A DNA stretch of 64,000 nucleotides. It comes from Nemopilema nomurai (taxonomy: Eukaryota > Cnidaria > Scyphozoa > Rhizostomeae > Rhizostomatidae). The position numbers and the translations under genes were made by a program. Of the stretch, positions 26,401-40,300 are shown piece by piece. The first letter of the stretch is position 1. Each line of letters begins with the position of its first letter. The notes under the pieces are model-generated. The model was not told where the DNA came from and searched no databases. It saw only the letters and a list, made by a program, of their open reading frames with translations. The stretch spans positions 5,881,189-5,945,188 of the forward strand of contig ML133401.1 of NCBI GenBank assembly GCA_003864495.1. The letters are read 5' to 3'.

Positions 26401-29400
26401 TAATAAAATGTTTAATTTCCTGCCTCTTTTCCCCAGTAGAATTGCTTAGTGCAAAGAGTGAAAACAGTGCTTTTTCAAGCGAAAAGGTTTGAAAAGGCTT
26501 CTTAGCCTCGTTATGAACATAAAACTATAAATATGTCACGTGACTGTCATGTGACTGCATCTTACAGCTCTCCTCGTGGAGTTTAAATAGATCTACTCTC
26601 AGATCTACCTTTGCTATCAGCGAAAACAGTTAAAGAAGAAATGCCTTGGATATGTTTAACTTGCATGCTTGCTCGACTGTCGTACATCATCATAACAAAA
26701 CCATTACTCAAACTCCATTATAACCCAACTGCCACTAATTAATATTACAAGATAATTTATACTGTTTTCAGTGCGCATGTGCAATCACAACAAAAGAGTG
26801 TGGAACAAAGTATTAATCCTACTACACCCCACCTTAAGGAGTAGAGATAGCGAAGGTGCAGCTCTTCAGGGGCACGTGCCTCCTTCACTTTTGAATGCTC
26901 TAAACGTCCTTGGACTAGACAATCAATGTACACAACGCGAAGCCCGTTGTAAAACGGCAGAATTCTTGTAGAGAGATTCCAGGTTCAACGCAAGCTCCTA
27001 CGCAGTTACATGGTTATGGCTATTTCGGATTGGTACAATGTTTCGGCAAATGACTTCTTTTCTTATAACCAGAAAGGGGGCCGATGTACTCATGAGGTCG
27101 TTTTCCAAATTGTCGGGGCAGAAAATTAATGCTTGTTGAAAGAACAGTGAATTGAACAAAAGGGAATTTCGAAAAGCTTTTGTAATCTACCTCATTCAAT
27201 AAACCTTTTTGTTTTGCGTTGTAAATATGTTTATTACTAGCGCACACAATCAATCTTAAATCTGGCGTCGGAAAGAAGGCATGAAAAGAAGATTACAGTG
27301 TTTTGCAATGGGTGAACAGCAATATTTCCTTGTTGCTAAGAGACGGGGCTTGAAAAGAAGTGGGGCGATTTTGGTCTTCAAAAGAAAAAGGGCTAAGGAC
27401 AGCTTGGCACAAAAGCGATTGGCTGTCCTATAGCAGGCACGTGGCAGTTAAAATGGTAGTGTCTGGCGAGATGTCATGTACAAATAACTTCCGACTTTTG
27501 TAGAAACCCTCCCCTTGTTTGACTTTCATCTTGATGCTTGTCTTTCCTTCAAATTTTTCCGGTTAAACTTTCTTTCGTTGTGTAACCTGGGTGCCATACT
27601 TCATAGTCCTGATCATATTTAGCCCCGCATAATTGGAGTGGCAGGGAATTGGGGAGAGAGGGAGGGAGTGGTATTGTATACACCCGTAGCCCTACCACCC
27701 AGAATCCAAAATCAATCAAATAAAAGCACAAATCAATAGCGAGATGAAGAGAAGAAGTTGAACTAAATTCCAGGCATAGTCTGCTAACAGCTTCACTTTT
27801 ATATGGGCTTTTGTTGCAAAAACAATGCCTTGGATGTCGTGGCTCGGCATTCCAAAAAAGTTGGCCCAAATCTGCAGCTCCTTAGGTGCTGTGTTAAAAA
27901 CATGATAACCATCAAGTTGTTTTGTGTTATAAATAATGAACGTCTTTGACGCTTTGTGTGGTATCTGAAATCATTCTAAATTCCCAGTCGTAGTCGTAGA
28001 GATGGAGGAGCCTCGCTTTGAGTACAATTGTTTGGCCTCATGCATATGTATAAATGTAAGACTTTGATTTGCTGTAACTCAGCATGAATTTCAAGTTGTT
28101 CGTGCATAAAAATTAAGGTGCTGAATTTGGACTGGATTGATGGGCACCAGTTTTAGTGACAAACTGTAGCTGCCTGAACCCCTCTTTGGAAGAAGCGAGA
28201 CATTTAATCATGGTGATTTAACATGTGCTTTAACAGATCTAATAGGTTTATTACTAATTTAATTCTAAAAGTTCTGTCTTCAGATAAGCAGAGTTTGACA
28301 GGGCAAGACGCTTTCGAAAGAAAATATAATGCAATTAACCGACATAGCAGCGACAGTTTTTCGAAAAATTCTGAAGGGGAAATGAGCAAACTTTACTGAC
28401 AGACTATCGAAGAAATGCTTGTCCCATAAGAATCAGATACATAAAGCAAGTAGCTGAAAACCTTGTTACAATTTTTATCTATCTATAGCATTCAAATCGT
28501 GTTTTCAAATGGTGAAAATGATCCCCTGAAATCGTAAAATGGTCGTGTCTCTACTAGAGGAAATTTGCCTACCAATCGTAACTGATCTTTTAAATTATTT
28601 TCCAGGTCATTACGAAGACTAAATTCTCCGAGGAAATTATTTTTTGTTTGGGGAGGCTACTTCCTTGACATGTTACAAATCATGCTAAACTCGGGCGCAT
28701 AAGATGACATTTTCAATGTCACATTGATCTTGGCTTCAATCAAACCTAAGATGTTTCATGTCTAAAGAATGCATGACGTGTTATATTATGCGAATGTTCT
28801 CTTGCGCAACACTTTTGAGTGTTTTCCCTTCACTAGGCTAGTTATTTTACAGGGCGTGTTGAGCAAGGAGCGAATTCTTTTAGGTCTCAGCTTTCATGGG
28901 CAGAGGTTTTGCGGTGGCGAGAGGAAAGAGTAATAGAAGTACAGGTTGAAAGACCTAGTCAACGTTCGATATAGGATAGTTTCCTTGCAAGCCGTACAAT
29001 CAACATCTGCAATATAGCTGCATAGTTTGAAAGTCACGAAAAACACGAAAAGTCAATTGCTGCATTCAAGCAGTGTACTCGTTTTCATTGAAAATTAAGT
29101 AGAAACTTGATAAGGTTTTTAGACATTTCGAAGTTTATTTTCAAAACTTCTGGCTAGGGATTCGATCATTGTACTACAATCTCCCCACTTGAATCCTGTG
29201 ATCGTCCTTTGAGCCCGGAAAGTGATTATTTTAAACGAAAATTCGTAACTATTTCAAAGAGGAAATGTCAGAGGGGCGATTGCCTCTAAAAAGCGTAAAT
29301 AATGGGCCATTCTATTATAGTTTCAAACAACATCCCATTGAAGTAACGGTTGCGTATCTGATTGCAGTGGTTCACCTTTGTTAATAAGGTGCTCAAATGT

Positions 29401-29588
29401 CAGTGCAAGAAATATCACGTTTCCATGAATCAGGAAAATGAAACTCAATAGCTGCATTTTTTCTTAAATCAGGGCTGCACAGTATTACTGATTCTCATCA
29501 GCTACAATAGCGCCAAATAATTTTGCAATGGACATGTGCAGCGAATGCCCCCACTTTGAACTGAGGCACATTTCTTGGCTCTCCTTAC

Positions 29589-29635
29589 CTATACGAAAGG
29601 GGGGAGGGTCGTAGCTATACGCAAGGGGGGAGGGT
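29589..29635. repeat. Two copies of a 21-nt G-rich element
   Basis: ctatacg(a/c)aaggggggagggt occurs at 29589-29609 and 29615-29635, separated by 5 nt. Each copy has G6 and G3 runs. No function can be assigned. Confidence 0.75.
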
Positions 29636-32600
29636 TGGGGATTTTGTAACTGCTCAAGCAAAGTCTCGTTCAGAAAGTCACGTTAATTGCAGACATCTGC
29701 CATATAAAAAGTCAGCGAAAGAGAACATGAAAATGAAAGAAACAGTTGCCCCCCAGATGTAACGTGAGTGTATGAGAATAAAATGCCATGCCCAAGATCG
29801 CGCTAATCAGCCAGCAAGAACTTGCACCTCCCATGTGATACCTCTCACGCTTGCTCTGATCCCTTCCCTAACAGCAGCAAAAAGTAAATAGACATCTGAT
29901 TGTAACTGATTGCAGGTTGAACGCCGGCTGATCTGTAATACGAGATCGTGGTTTCATAGAATGGCTAGTGGACAACAAACAGTGACGTAAGATTGACGAT
30001 TTGATCTCCGGAGAAAAGCTTAAAGATTCATTCAAATCTAAGACGTCTTTCTTAGTCGGAAATGCTTCTTTGCTAATGGATGTGAATTTTCTTGCAAACT
30101 ACTGAAGCCGCGAGGTGGTGAACGGGGCTGCCTGAACATCACTTTGGATGACATGAAGGGGCTGGTCCCCAGTAGCTATGGAACTTGTCTTTTCTCGCTC
30201 AACAACGTACTGCATGCAGAAAATCGTCCAAGTGCTAGCCGGTCGCTCTTTGGTTACAAAAAAATTTGATCAGCTAACATCTGACATTTTAGCATTGCTC
30301 AAAAATCTTCAGGTCTGAGATTCTATCATTCTTTTAAATTAATATTTCTAACACTTCTATCACTCTACCGATCAAAGCTGGTTGCACGAAAACTAACCAT
30401 TACAATTGAACCAAATAAGCAACTAGGCCTAAATAACACTTTGCCATTGCTCAGCTTCGAGTCTGATTCGGGACAACACCAAGAACGAGTTAACCAAATT
30501 GTTGGCCAGTTAACATGGAGATGCCATTGAACTCTACTCTGGTTTTCTATATTTTACCATAGCTTTTTCATACCCTTCGAGTCAAAATTTTTTTGTTAAA
30601 GACTAAAATATAATTTTTTATGTAATGGGTTTATAGGCCTAAAGTAACTTTCACTTCTGGATTCCGTTATTATTTACAGCTGAAAACTAGAAATGGTAAA
30701 TTTGACGATTTTCCCCGATTCAGCTAGAACAGTGTTTTGCCCTTTTGGAAAAGCACGTTTAGAGGCGTGGCTATAGGGCGTACGAGCGTCATAGAAAACA
30801 ATCAGGTTAACGTTAGGGCAATGTCATTTAGAATACCCCCGGAGTGGGGAGTCCTGAAAAGCCCACAGCTGTTTCACAAATGCTTGCACCGAGTAACCTG
30901 AGCAACAATCATGGGATTTAGATCAGCCTGCGCACAATCCATCCTGCGGAGGAGGGCAAGCTTCGTGTTAAGGTGTTTAGGTCTGTCTACTCACATCTAA
31001 TCACAAGCATTAAACTTTGTTAGTTGAAACCACAAGTCTACGCGGTCGAACTCCGACCATCATCACCTGGCCCTCTTTGGATTAGACTCGTTAGAAGGCT
31101 TGTGAGAAAGCTGGATCTGGCAGCACAATTCCTAAGACGACCAATGTGATACCTCCGCAGTGGCTGTTCAACATTGCGGCCTCGGTGTGGTCAATAAGTT
31201 TTAGTCGCAAATCTCAAAGCGTTTTCATTTCAGTTGCAAACCAAAGGCTGCCTATGGGGAAATCAAACTATTCGCAGGATATCGTATCTTCAACAATACA
31301 CAAAGTTATCTTAATCGTTTGATTTGACTGTAATTGACTGGGAAAGTAAATGTCCCTCTTTTTCACATTCCAGTGTTTTAAAATGTGCCCCGGTGAACTT
31401 ATAAGCACTGCAGGGCATTCCAGGGTCAGTAAAATAACTTTGAGCAAGATTGAATATTCTGAGGTACAAAAGCTCTCACAATTATGAAAATCAGAATTGG
31501 TCGAAATAGGCTTAGCATAGAAGCTACACATTTGTATTTAGTTTTCTCCTTTGACAGAAAGTTCAAGATCCGAGAAGATAATGGTGAAGATCACGACAGG
31601 TTTCTTCATCATTAATTAATGGTTGCCAAAACATTAATCGCAGATCTTTGTTATGATCTACAAAAGTCACTTTTTGATTCTGAAGCCTAGAACGACGAAG
31701 ACGCATAGGAATAAGCATCAAAAACTGTCATGGATGATAACCGGAGCATTTGATTTTGAGATACGTAGGGCTTCTTTCGTGTGCCCCTTTTATGGTCCCC
31801 CCCTCAACTTTCTGTCGATTCGATTCACTTTAAATGTATTCGAGGACATGCAAAGAAAAAGGCTCTAATGTGAAGAAGGGCCTAGTGTCTTGCAAAAATG
31901 CCTAAATATATTTCTTGCTTCTTGAATCGAAAAGTTCTCTGGTTGACATTTAACGGGCGGTTAAAAATCATTGAGTAAAAGAAGTAGCAAAGTAGAGAAA
32001 TCAAGTCGGTTTAGCATTTCAATGTTCGAATGAACTATCTAACAATTGTGCCAAGGCTAAGTTCTATCAGCTAGAACGAAAGGTGCCTTCGAGTCCCTAA
32101 ATAACTCAAAGAAAGTCTTTTGGCTGGATTAACTTATTGCAGAGGAATTTATTGTCGGCAGGGAGGCTTGAAATTAGAACCCACGAAGTCTTTTCCCTTG
32201 AAGGTGGCAAGCGAAAAGTAGCTGCTACTCGAGTTCCACAGTCAACCCGAGGTGATGCGGTCAGAAACATGTCCATTCTTGCCTGATACGCGTAATCAAA
32301 ACTGGTGTACAAGAAGGTTAAGTTGAAATTGTAGAAGTCAAGACAGTTATTTCATTAATCAATGCAGTGTCTGTAGTAGAAATAAAAGAGAGAATTTGTT
32401 CCACGATAGTCACAACGTCAAAATTTGCGTTTCCAAAACTCACCATGCCGCGACGCTTGCTGTATTTTCACTCACTGATATCAAAATTAACCCGTCAGCT
32501 TCCCGAAACCAGATGGCCTGCGAAAGATTTTGCAGCCTTCTCTATCCCCTTAAATTGAATCCTCACAGTTATTAGTCATGGAAATCTTCGCATCAACCGC

Positions 32601-34559
32601 GAGAGGACCTGCGGTTTCACGAGGCGGTCAATTTCAAGCTAAACAGCAAACCGTCCTCGGGGCAGCGGTTGCCGATGGGCGATTCTTCCTTGACGATTCT
32701 TGACCAGATTGCAGTTACAGGATTATTTGAACAGCATGTTAACGTATTTTGAATAAAACTCCATTTTGTTGAGAAGGCTTAGCAGCAACCAAGAAGCTCA
32801 TAAGATCGGCTGAGCTTTAACTGGGACCGCCTAACAATTATTCTGTATGTCCTATTAACTAAAATTCTGATTTACTAGTACTCATTCTTAATCATTGACA
32901 AGATTTTTTCATTGAAAGCATCAGGACTTTTCCACTATATAAGATGTAGAATTGTCCAGCTTTTAGAAGGAGATAGTTAGATAATTGCACAGTATCTATG
33001 GAGCACAACCCCCATGAGCAATCGTTACTGGCCTATGTTTGTCACCCTGCAACTGGTGCTTCCGCTGCGCAGGAGACGCACTCGTCAGTTTTACGCTTTC
33101 AGAGATTACCGGTTGCTCTCGTCACGTGGTCATATTTCCTTGCGGCATTCACGAGTCTCTCAATCAATGGTTTTTCTTAATCAACCAATGGATTGTTTTA
33201 AACTGACCATATTATGCTTCAGTTCCAATTCTAGACGTATTTTTCGGTGCACCACTGGGAATTTTGTAGATTGATAGAGTTAAGACAAGAAAGCACGGAG
33301 CCACGACAGATTTGATTCTGCACAACTGCATTCTGCGCAAGTTGTTAAGCGCATAAACACGAAATGGTGCAGGAAACTTTGTATAATAATTAATAATTGT
33401 TATCCTGGTCAATACTAATTTCAAATATTGTTAAGTAACAAATTTTGGATTTCGAAATATAAGCTGGTTTGGGTGTTTTCCACAGAACCAAGGTTCCCTT
33501 ACGAGATTCAGCGACGATTGGTTGAGGCAGACATTGACAGATTGGCCTGACCTTTGAATTTTATTACGTCCGTTGAAGCAAATCAATAAACCACACAAAA
33601 CAACGCAATTTTCAAATCCTAAGTTCATCCTCTCTGATCGTGATTGGCCATATATCCAACATTGAGCATTATCACAGAGAAAAAATTTATTCAAAATGGA
33701 TTTTAGGGATAGTCCAGCTCTGTGTAAGTCTTTGACTTCGAAATTCCTACAACTTGTCCTGATTAAACTGTCGACAGGGCAAATCTCAGTCAACCTTGTC
33801 ATCGGCTGATTCAAATGACCAATAGAGAAAATCTTTCTTTAAGAGAACAGGCCTGAAAGAAGTATCTCGTTGTCATTGGTTGATGTAAGACACGACTAGC
33901 GATTATATCCTGTCATGCTGAAAAACCTTGCCAGGATTGTAAGGGCATTTATCTGATGAAAAAAATTTCTATCGCATTCAACTGACTTGAATCTTTAAAT
34001 GAACTGGAGCAAAGTTTGCAGGTCTTTAGTTAATATCTGACAATTTTAGGTGCTAAACGAAAGGTCTATTGCGTGAAAGAGTTCAACACGCGATTCAACT
34101 GTAGAATGCCTAGAGGTGCTAACAGCCATATATTTAATCCTGCAACAGCAGTCACACCATAATAGTATGGCTCAAAAACTTTCACTTGACCTCAGAAGAC
34201 TAGGAAGGAGCTGCGGGTGTTTACTAGGCCACTATAAACAATTTGACAAGCAATGACGTAGGAGGGGATTTGGTAGCGGAAAAGAAGTAAATTATTTTAC
34301 CCCATGTGGAATATCATGTGTCATCTTTTGGTCACAACAGGTTACCAGCACCTAACTGTACTTTTCAAAGGCATCTTTCCACCGTCCCCCGAATAACCCA
34401 ATACTCCAAGCAAACTTATTAGAGTCGAGACAAAACATAGTCCTCCGTTTATTTGAGAGTGGAATGAGCCGATACTTTTATAGTGTTGAAAAGCGAAATT
34501 TCGTGTCTTGTATTAGGGTGCAAACTTACCATATAAATGATGAATGGAAAAAATTATTT

Positions 34560-36960
34560 TTTAACAACCAACATGAGAAATGTTCAGAGATAGTAGTTTT
34601 TGCTGTGATTGAGGCAGCCCACAAAGTGCAATAAATCCAAAATTCAATCAGACATTTGTGTGAACCCTTAAATCAATCTGCCCAAAGTGAAATAGTGCTA
34701 AGTGGGAAAAGGTGATTCCTTCCATGACTCCTGTCTATATCAAATAACGGAATCTTTGCCAAGTAAGTAAGGTTTTTGCCAAGAAGGTGTTGCTTCCAGC
34801 TTCATGATTACTATTAAATGAATTGATATTTGGTCATGTCCAATGAATGATGCAACATATAAATTATCATGCAGGTTCTGGTGGAGGGAAGGAGAAAATT
34901 GAAGTCTTTTACCCGTGGCCAATATCAAATAGCGTGTAAACTCGCTCTGAACTTACATATATATAAATCATGATCTTGAACTAGATATAGATATCAATAC
35001 AACTAGATTATGGATGATAAAGATACAGAACTTGATCACACTTTGAAGATTTTGATATAAAGCCAACAATGTTCTTTGAACCATATGTGTCAGATAGAAA
35101 AGCTGTTTGGCAACTATTGTGTATACAAAAATCATTAAAGGAATGGGAAGAAATATGCAGGGAATAGTCAATCTTGAAAAACTGTAAGACAACAAGGGTC
35201 TGTTTATAAGTTAGTTTTTCAGGTTTCAAAACAACTGATTAAGGATTATGTTTTTTGTCAATAACTGAAAGAATTGAATTTCAGGATTTGGAAAAGAAAA
35301 AAACTCAAAACAAAACGAAAATATCAAGAAAAGGCTATGGATGAATAACATTAGCTACTAACAGCTACATTGCAGAAAAAAGAGTTATTCATTGTTGCTA
35401 GCATAACCAATTTTTGAGGCATTATTTGTACAGTTTTGAAATGTCACAAGACCACTGGTTCCAGGCTGATCAACTGAAGGACCAAATAGATGTCTTTGCC
35501 TCCTTTTAGAGACACAAGTCAGTGTGGCTACAGTTCTTGAAGTGGAACTATTTATATATGAAATAAATGACATCAGTTACGGTGTGGTCATCATATCAGT
35601 GACTCCCAGTTTCATCTGCATCAAATGTCCTAAGCCTCCTCTTCCTGGGTCGTACTCCTTTCTGTATTCATCCCTTACCTGCAGAAAAGATGAAAATTGT
35701 ATTAAACCTAGGCCCTGTGGTTAGTAGAGAGAGAGGTGAGAGATAGCCATTCCTGTATTTCAGCACTTGTTAAAAATTAAGCTGAAATATTTTCAATTGC
35801 ATAACATATTGATCAACCAATGAATAATCTGATTAACTTGTTGATTCATTGATTGAATGATTAATTAATTTGGGAACAATAAAGATAGCTATTTACTAAT
35901 GGTGTTAAAAAACAATCAAATAAATTACATCATGTCTTGATGCTTCTTACATTATACTATCAAAGCTTGATTAGGTTGAGAATTTAGTATGGCTTAGTTC
36001 AATTCATTTACAACAAGAAATGGAGAACCCAACACACCTGTCCACCACTCTTTCCTCTTCCATACTGTCTACCCTCTTTAAAACCAGCGTCCCAATCAAC
36101 TCTGATGACTCTGTCATCAAGCTTTGTGCCGCTAATATACCTGACACAGCTTTCTGAATCTTCTCTTGTATAATATTCAACAAAGCAAAACCCACATGGG
36201 GTTTTCTTAAGTCTATCCAGACCCATAATAATCCTTTTTAGCTCCCCAGCTCTTGCAAAAAGTTCATATAGTTGTTCCTCTGTTGTATAAAATGACAAGT
36301 TTCCAACATACAATGTGGTGCTTTCTTCTAGTTTATTCTCAAGTTCCTTCCTTGTTCCCTAAAAAGTATGATAGTATAAAACTCTGGTAAAGCACAATGC
36401 TAAATACTCTTGCACAGTCAGGAATTGTCAAGCTTCTAAAATATTGAGATACCACCTTACAAATTCATGGTGATTTGTAAGATTTTTGTACATCAGCTAT
36501 GACAGACTTGCCCTGTGACAAGAACCATTGAATAAAAAAACAGCTAAGGTCAAAGCAATAACTGCACAAAAAATTATCACTAGCTCCAGCCCACTCAAAA
36601 GAGGTCTGTCTGTCAAATGTTTAATGTATAAATTGTCAAACTTTTTTTTACAAATTTAACACATTGTTTTAGTACATACAAGTATTCACTGTTTCCAAAT
36701 TCAAGTGTTGAAAACTAAGGTGTGACGTACCTCTTAATATCAGAGAAAAGGGACACTAGAAGATTTTAAGAGCACATTAGACACGTGCCTTTTTCACATA
36801 TATTCTGTTTTAAGCCTTCAGAGTTATTCAATAAGTCATTTCTTTCTTTTTACTATAAATTTTATTTGCGAATTAGCTGAACTAACTAAATTATGTTAAC
36901 ATAGTACTGTTTGTCAAAACAAAAAGTCTATACTGGAATCTAGAAAAGAACGCTGATGCA
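34560..36960. other. CpG-poor block over NCBP2
   Basis: CpG is sparse from about 34.5 kb to the end of NCBP2 exon 1, then dense across 36985-37320 at the promoter. This is the same pattern as in the neighbouring genes. Here the block covers nearly the whole short gene and its 3' flank. Confidence 0.5.
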
Positions 36961-37024
36961 ATTATGTAAAATGGTGAAATCAAACCTGGAAATGTTGATC
37001 TCGATAGGCGCTCAGGCCCGCCAT
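35577..37024 (-). CDS. NCBP2: NCBP2 / CBP20, nuclear cap-binding protein subunit 2, complete
   Basis: Small subunit of the nuclear cap-binding complex. With NCBP1/CBP80 it binds the m7G cap of nascent RNA and acts in splicing, export and decay (family knowledge). Three phase-0 exons: 36986-37024, 36038-36358 and 35577-35678 (stop TAA 35579-35577), giving 153 residues against about 156 in human. The N-terminus [13 protein letters not shown] keeps the family's YRDQHF, with the cap-stacking Tyr. The RRM in exon 2 has RNP2 LYVGNLSF and RNP1 CGFCFVEYY, then the conserved [20 protein letters not shown]. The tail [17 protein letters not shown] matches the C-terminal Arg/Gly segment. Its start codon faces that of PSMD1 324 bp away, so a shared promoter is likely. 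The N-terminus is shorter than the human one. Confidence 0.97.
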
Positions 37025-37348
37025 TTTTCTTTATTGTCGGGCCTCGTTCAGAGAAAGAAGTTTCTATCACTAAATTTAGTCAAATACCAGGTTATTTGCC
37101 ACAGTGATTGATTAAAAATAGTAGATAAACATTCAAATTTCTTCTCTACGACCTTATATAAAAAATTATGCTCCTTTTCAATCTCTCATTACTATCTTTG
37201 CAATCTTCAATTCGGCAAGGTTGGGCCTCGCATTGGATAAACTTTTGTTTGAAGCGCATGCGTAAAGTTGGCTAGGCCATTTCTCCTGAATGAAGAAGCC
37301 GATTAGCGTCGTATTTTCAGGGGATATTTTTGTATAAAGCTAGAGAAG
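37025..37348. promoter_or_regulatory. Bidirectional promoter between NCBP2 and PSMD1
   Basis: Only 324 bp separate the two divergent start codons, so both transcription starts and both 5' UTRs must lie here or very near. The interval is CpG-richer than the gene bodies on either side. Visible motifs: an NRF-1-like palindrome GCGCATGCGT at 37254-37263, an inverted CCAAT box ATTGG at 37232-37236, and an AT-rich TATATAAAA near 37155. Strand use and start sites cannot be read from sequence alone. Confidence 0.75.
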
Positions 37349-40300
37349 ATGACATTGACTTCAGCAGGTATGATATAATGACTTATTTTTTTTTTCCATC
37401 CTGAATTTGGTCCTTGAATTGGCGGAAAATTGTGAAATGTGCCATGATTGTGCGGAAGTCCCTCACACACACACACGATGTACAAAAAACATACCTGAGA
37501 AAAATGTTTCCACTTTAATTCTAGCAGCAAAAGCATCTGAGATTTACAAAACGTTAACCATGCAAGGTGGTTGGAAATAAGCCAATTTCGTTTTTGTCTA
37601 CGAGGCATTTCTCTGTTTTCTCATAGTGGATTGTAGTATTATGTATGAAAAAGCATAATTACGTTTGTTATAATAGTAGCTACATTAACGCATTAACCAA
37701 CATTTTTGAAGAAACATGTTATCAGTGCTTATAGTTCGTTTTGCGTGCTTAGATATCTGTAGTTTCCCAGCTCAAATGTCCGACTGCACTGGAAAGCCTT
37801 CTATGCCTGCAGCTGATGTTTCAGGTTTCAAAACATTAATACGCATAAATTAAACCCCCTTGATGCATGCCTCTTTGCACATTTCATGAAATTTACTAGC
37901 TAAAATGTGTTGTTTTTCAACCTAACTCTCTAATAACAAAGTAAGTTGTTTTTGAATTTGTTTAATTTGCAATATTTTTCTCCCACTTCTTCAGCTAGTC
38001 CTTACTAGCACATAAATCTACTTTTTTAGTAAGAAACATGCTATAAAAAACTCAATACTCTGAAAGTAAAGAAACAACCCTACACATAATGATGAAGCAA
38101 ACAACCCTTTCACTTTGTAGTTTTAGTTTTCTGAGTTGAAACTTGCAAAGAGGCTCAACATAAAAAAACTACTGTTTATTGCAACTCTACACTTGACACT
38201 TGACATGCAGTGCAAGAATTTTTAGGGATTAAATACACCATTGGCAGTGGTGTAAAATGAGTACTAAACTTAGGAATGTGGTATATAAACATGGTTATGT
38301 TGAAATAAATACAATCAGGATTTATTGGTAATTTTGATCACAAATTTTGATTTTAAAATGCCCAGTTATTTGGTCTCTTATTCTAAATAAAAAATTTGAT
38401 ATGATGTGGTCATAGAACATTTCTCTGGTGTACTGGTGTACCTAACAAATACAAAAAAATACAAAATACTTTTATTACAGCTGAAGATTCCTGCAAAGAG
38501 TAACTCTCCACATTGTGAAATTGTTAACTTGGGGGAGTGCCTAAAGAGCCTTAGCAAACAGGATCACAAGTTCCTGCCATTTTTCTACCTTCATGGTTGA
38601 AAAATATGAGAGCCCTCTGCAATGAGAATGTTTGTTATTGCATATGATATGATTATATAATGGTTACAATGAAAAGTTGTTCCTTTCAAGTTATCATGTA
38701 TTTGGCATGGCTTGCACTCAGGTCTACCGCATGCCCTGGTCCGTAAATTCTGACTATACTAGCAAACCTTTGAGTTGGATTACGGAATGTGGGTCATGAC
38801 ATATTCACTCGGTTGGCTTATGTTGAAAAAGCTTTCTCTTTTTCATGACCACAAGTGTAAAAAGAACAATATGATTGGATTTAAAATTATATATCTTACA
38901 AAGGATATTTACAAAATGCAACTTATTTGCAGAAAAATGTTGTGGATTATTATGTATTTAGAAATGCTTGCCCTCGGTTTGACTGCTTGGAAAATTATAA
39001 CTTCTGCCAGAAAAGATTTACAGAGCTGCACTTCTGCTGCACTTACATTGCGCAGTAGCATTGCATGTTTCTGCTGATTGTTATTGTTGATGACAAAAGT
39101 AGATGTTCAGATGTCTTAGTATTTCAGATTTTTCAAATGTCACAATTTTGTGCTCATGACCAGAAGGAAGGCCATTGATTGCCTGAAAATTTAGGAAACT
39201 TATTACCAAACTGGACCTTATTTTCTTATGCAAAAATGGGTTTGAATCTACTTTTTCTTTTTTTGTGAATCTGTTGATCCCAAAATCTGTGATAATTTGT
39301 AGACTCATTTTAAACATGACCTAAGATCACATTCATCTATGCAATTTTTCTATTGGATTGAGAAAAAATGAGTCAGTTTTTGTATTATATTCACTGTGTT
39401 ATAATGCTTTCTGTTAGTCTTTAAATTATTTCCCCTTTTTCTGTACATTCTTATAGCTGGTATTATTGCTTTACTGGATGATCAAGAAAGTGATTTGAAA
39501 GTAAGTCTTTTGTATATATCAGTTTAAATAAATTTTAGTTACTGACCTTTGAGAATTTCAAAAGATTCAAACTGAAGTAAAGCAGTCATTTTTTCCTTGT
39601 ATATATAGGTGTTTTCCACTGGCTTTTGTTCTGATTGTTAGAAAGCCAATTGAGTTAGAAAAGGAATTATTAGTAATGGCCTTCAGTAAATAGCTTTTAG
39701 TGCAATTGTTTTTTGTGCTATTTATCCTCAAACAATATATAAATACATTTTCTAGTTTTTAGTGCTGTTTGTATGAATGTAGCTTCACAAAAACTTTATA
39801 GAAAGATGAAAATGGGTGGTTTTTGTTGGTCTTCTGGTCTTCTGTTTATCTCTAAGGGATAGTTTTTGAAAAGATGTTTCCTTTAGCAAGCCAGAAGGAG
39901 TCAGTTGCAATTTCCTAATCAGCTTATAATTTGATGATAAAAGAGATGCTTGTAAATTCTATAGGTTTACAGGTATCTATCTAGTGATTAAACTTTCTTT
40001 TCCTGTTTTTGCAGCATTATGCCTTGAATAAATTGGATGCAATAGTCGATGAATTCTGGGCAGAAATTGCTGATATTGTCAATAAAATGTAAGGATTTTT
40101 GCCCTTTTTTAAATTTTCAATTGATTGAAGTTTTTGTGATTGTTCCTTTTTCTGTGATCTTGGAATAAAACCTCTGAAGATTGTTTTTCTATATATTTTT
40201 ATTGTTAGTATAAATTTGTTGAATTCTATTTTGTTTGTCACTATTCTTGTTTTCTAAAAAAATATGCATGCAGGCAGCAATGTAATAGTAAGATAGCTTA

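Larger units (their letters stand above)
25801..35576. other. Intergenic region with no recognised gene
   Basis: Nearly 10 kb separate the Na+,K+-ATPase start from the NCBP2 stop. No open stretch here resembles a known protein; the longest is 127 codons at 33431-33814 minus. CpG is common until about 34.5 kb. The simple repeats seen are an AAAG run at 26362-26400 and a short G-rich duplication at 29589-29635. The right end should hold the NCBP2 3' UTR, but no polyadenylation signal could be assigned. Confidence 0.5.

Noticed and set aside
33014..33814. Overlapping open frames on both strands (86 and 127 codons) as a possible small gene
   Set aside because: No family similarity was recognised, and the two frames nearly abut on opposite strands without splice or promoter support.
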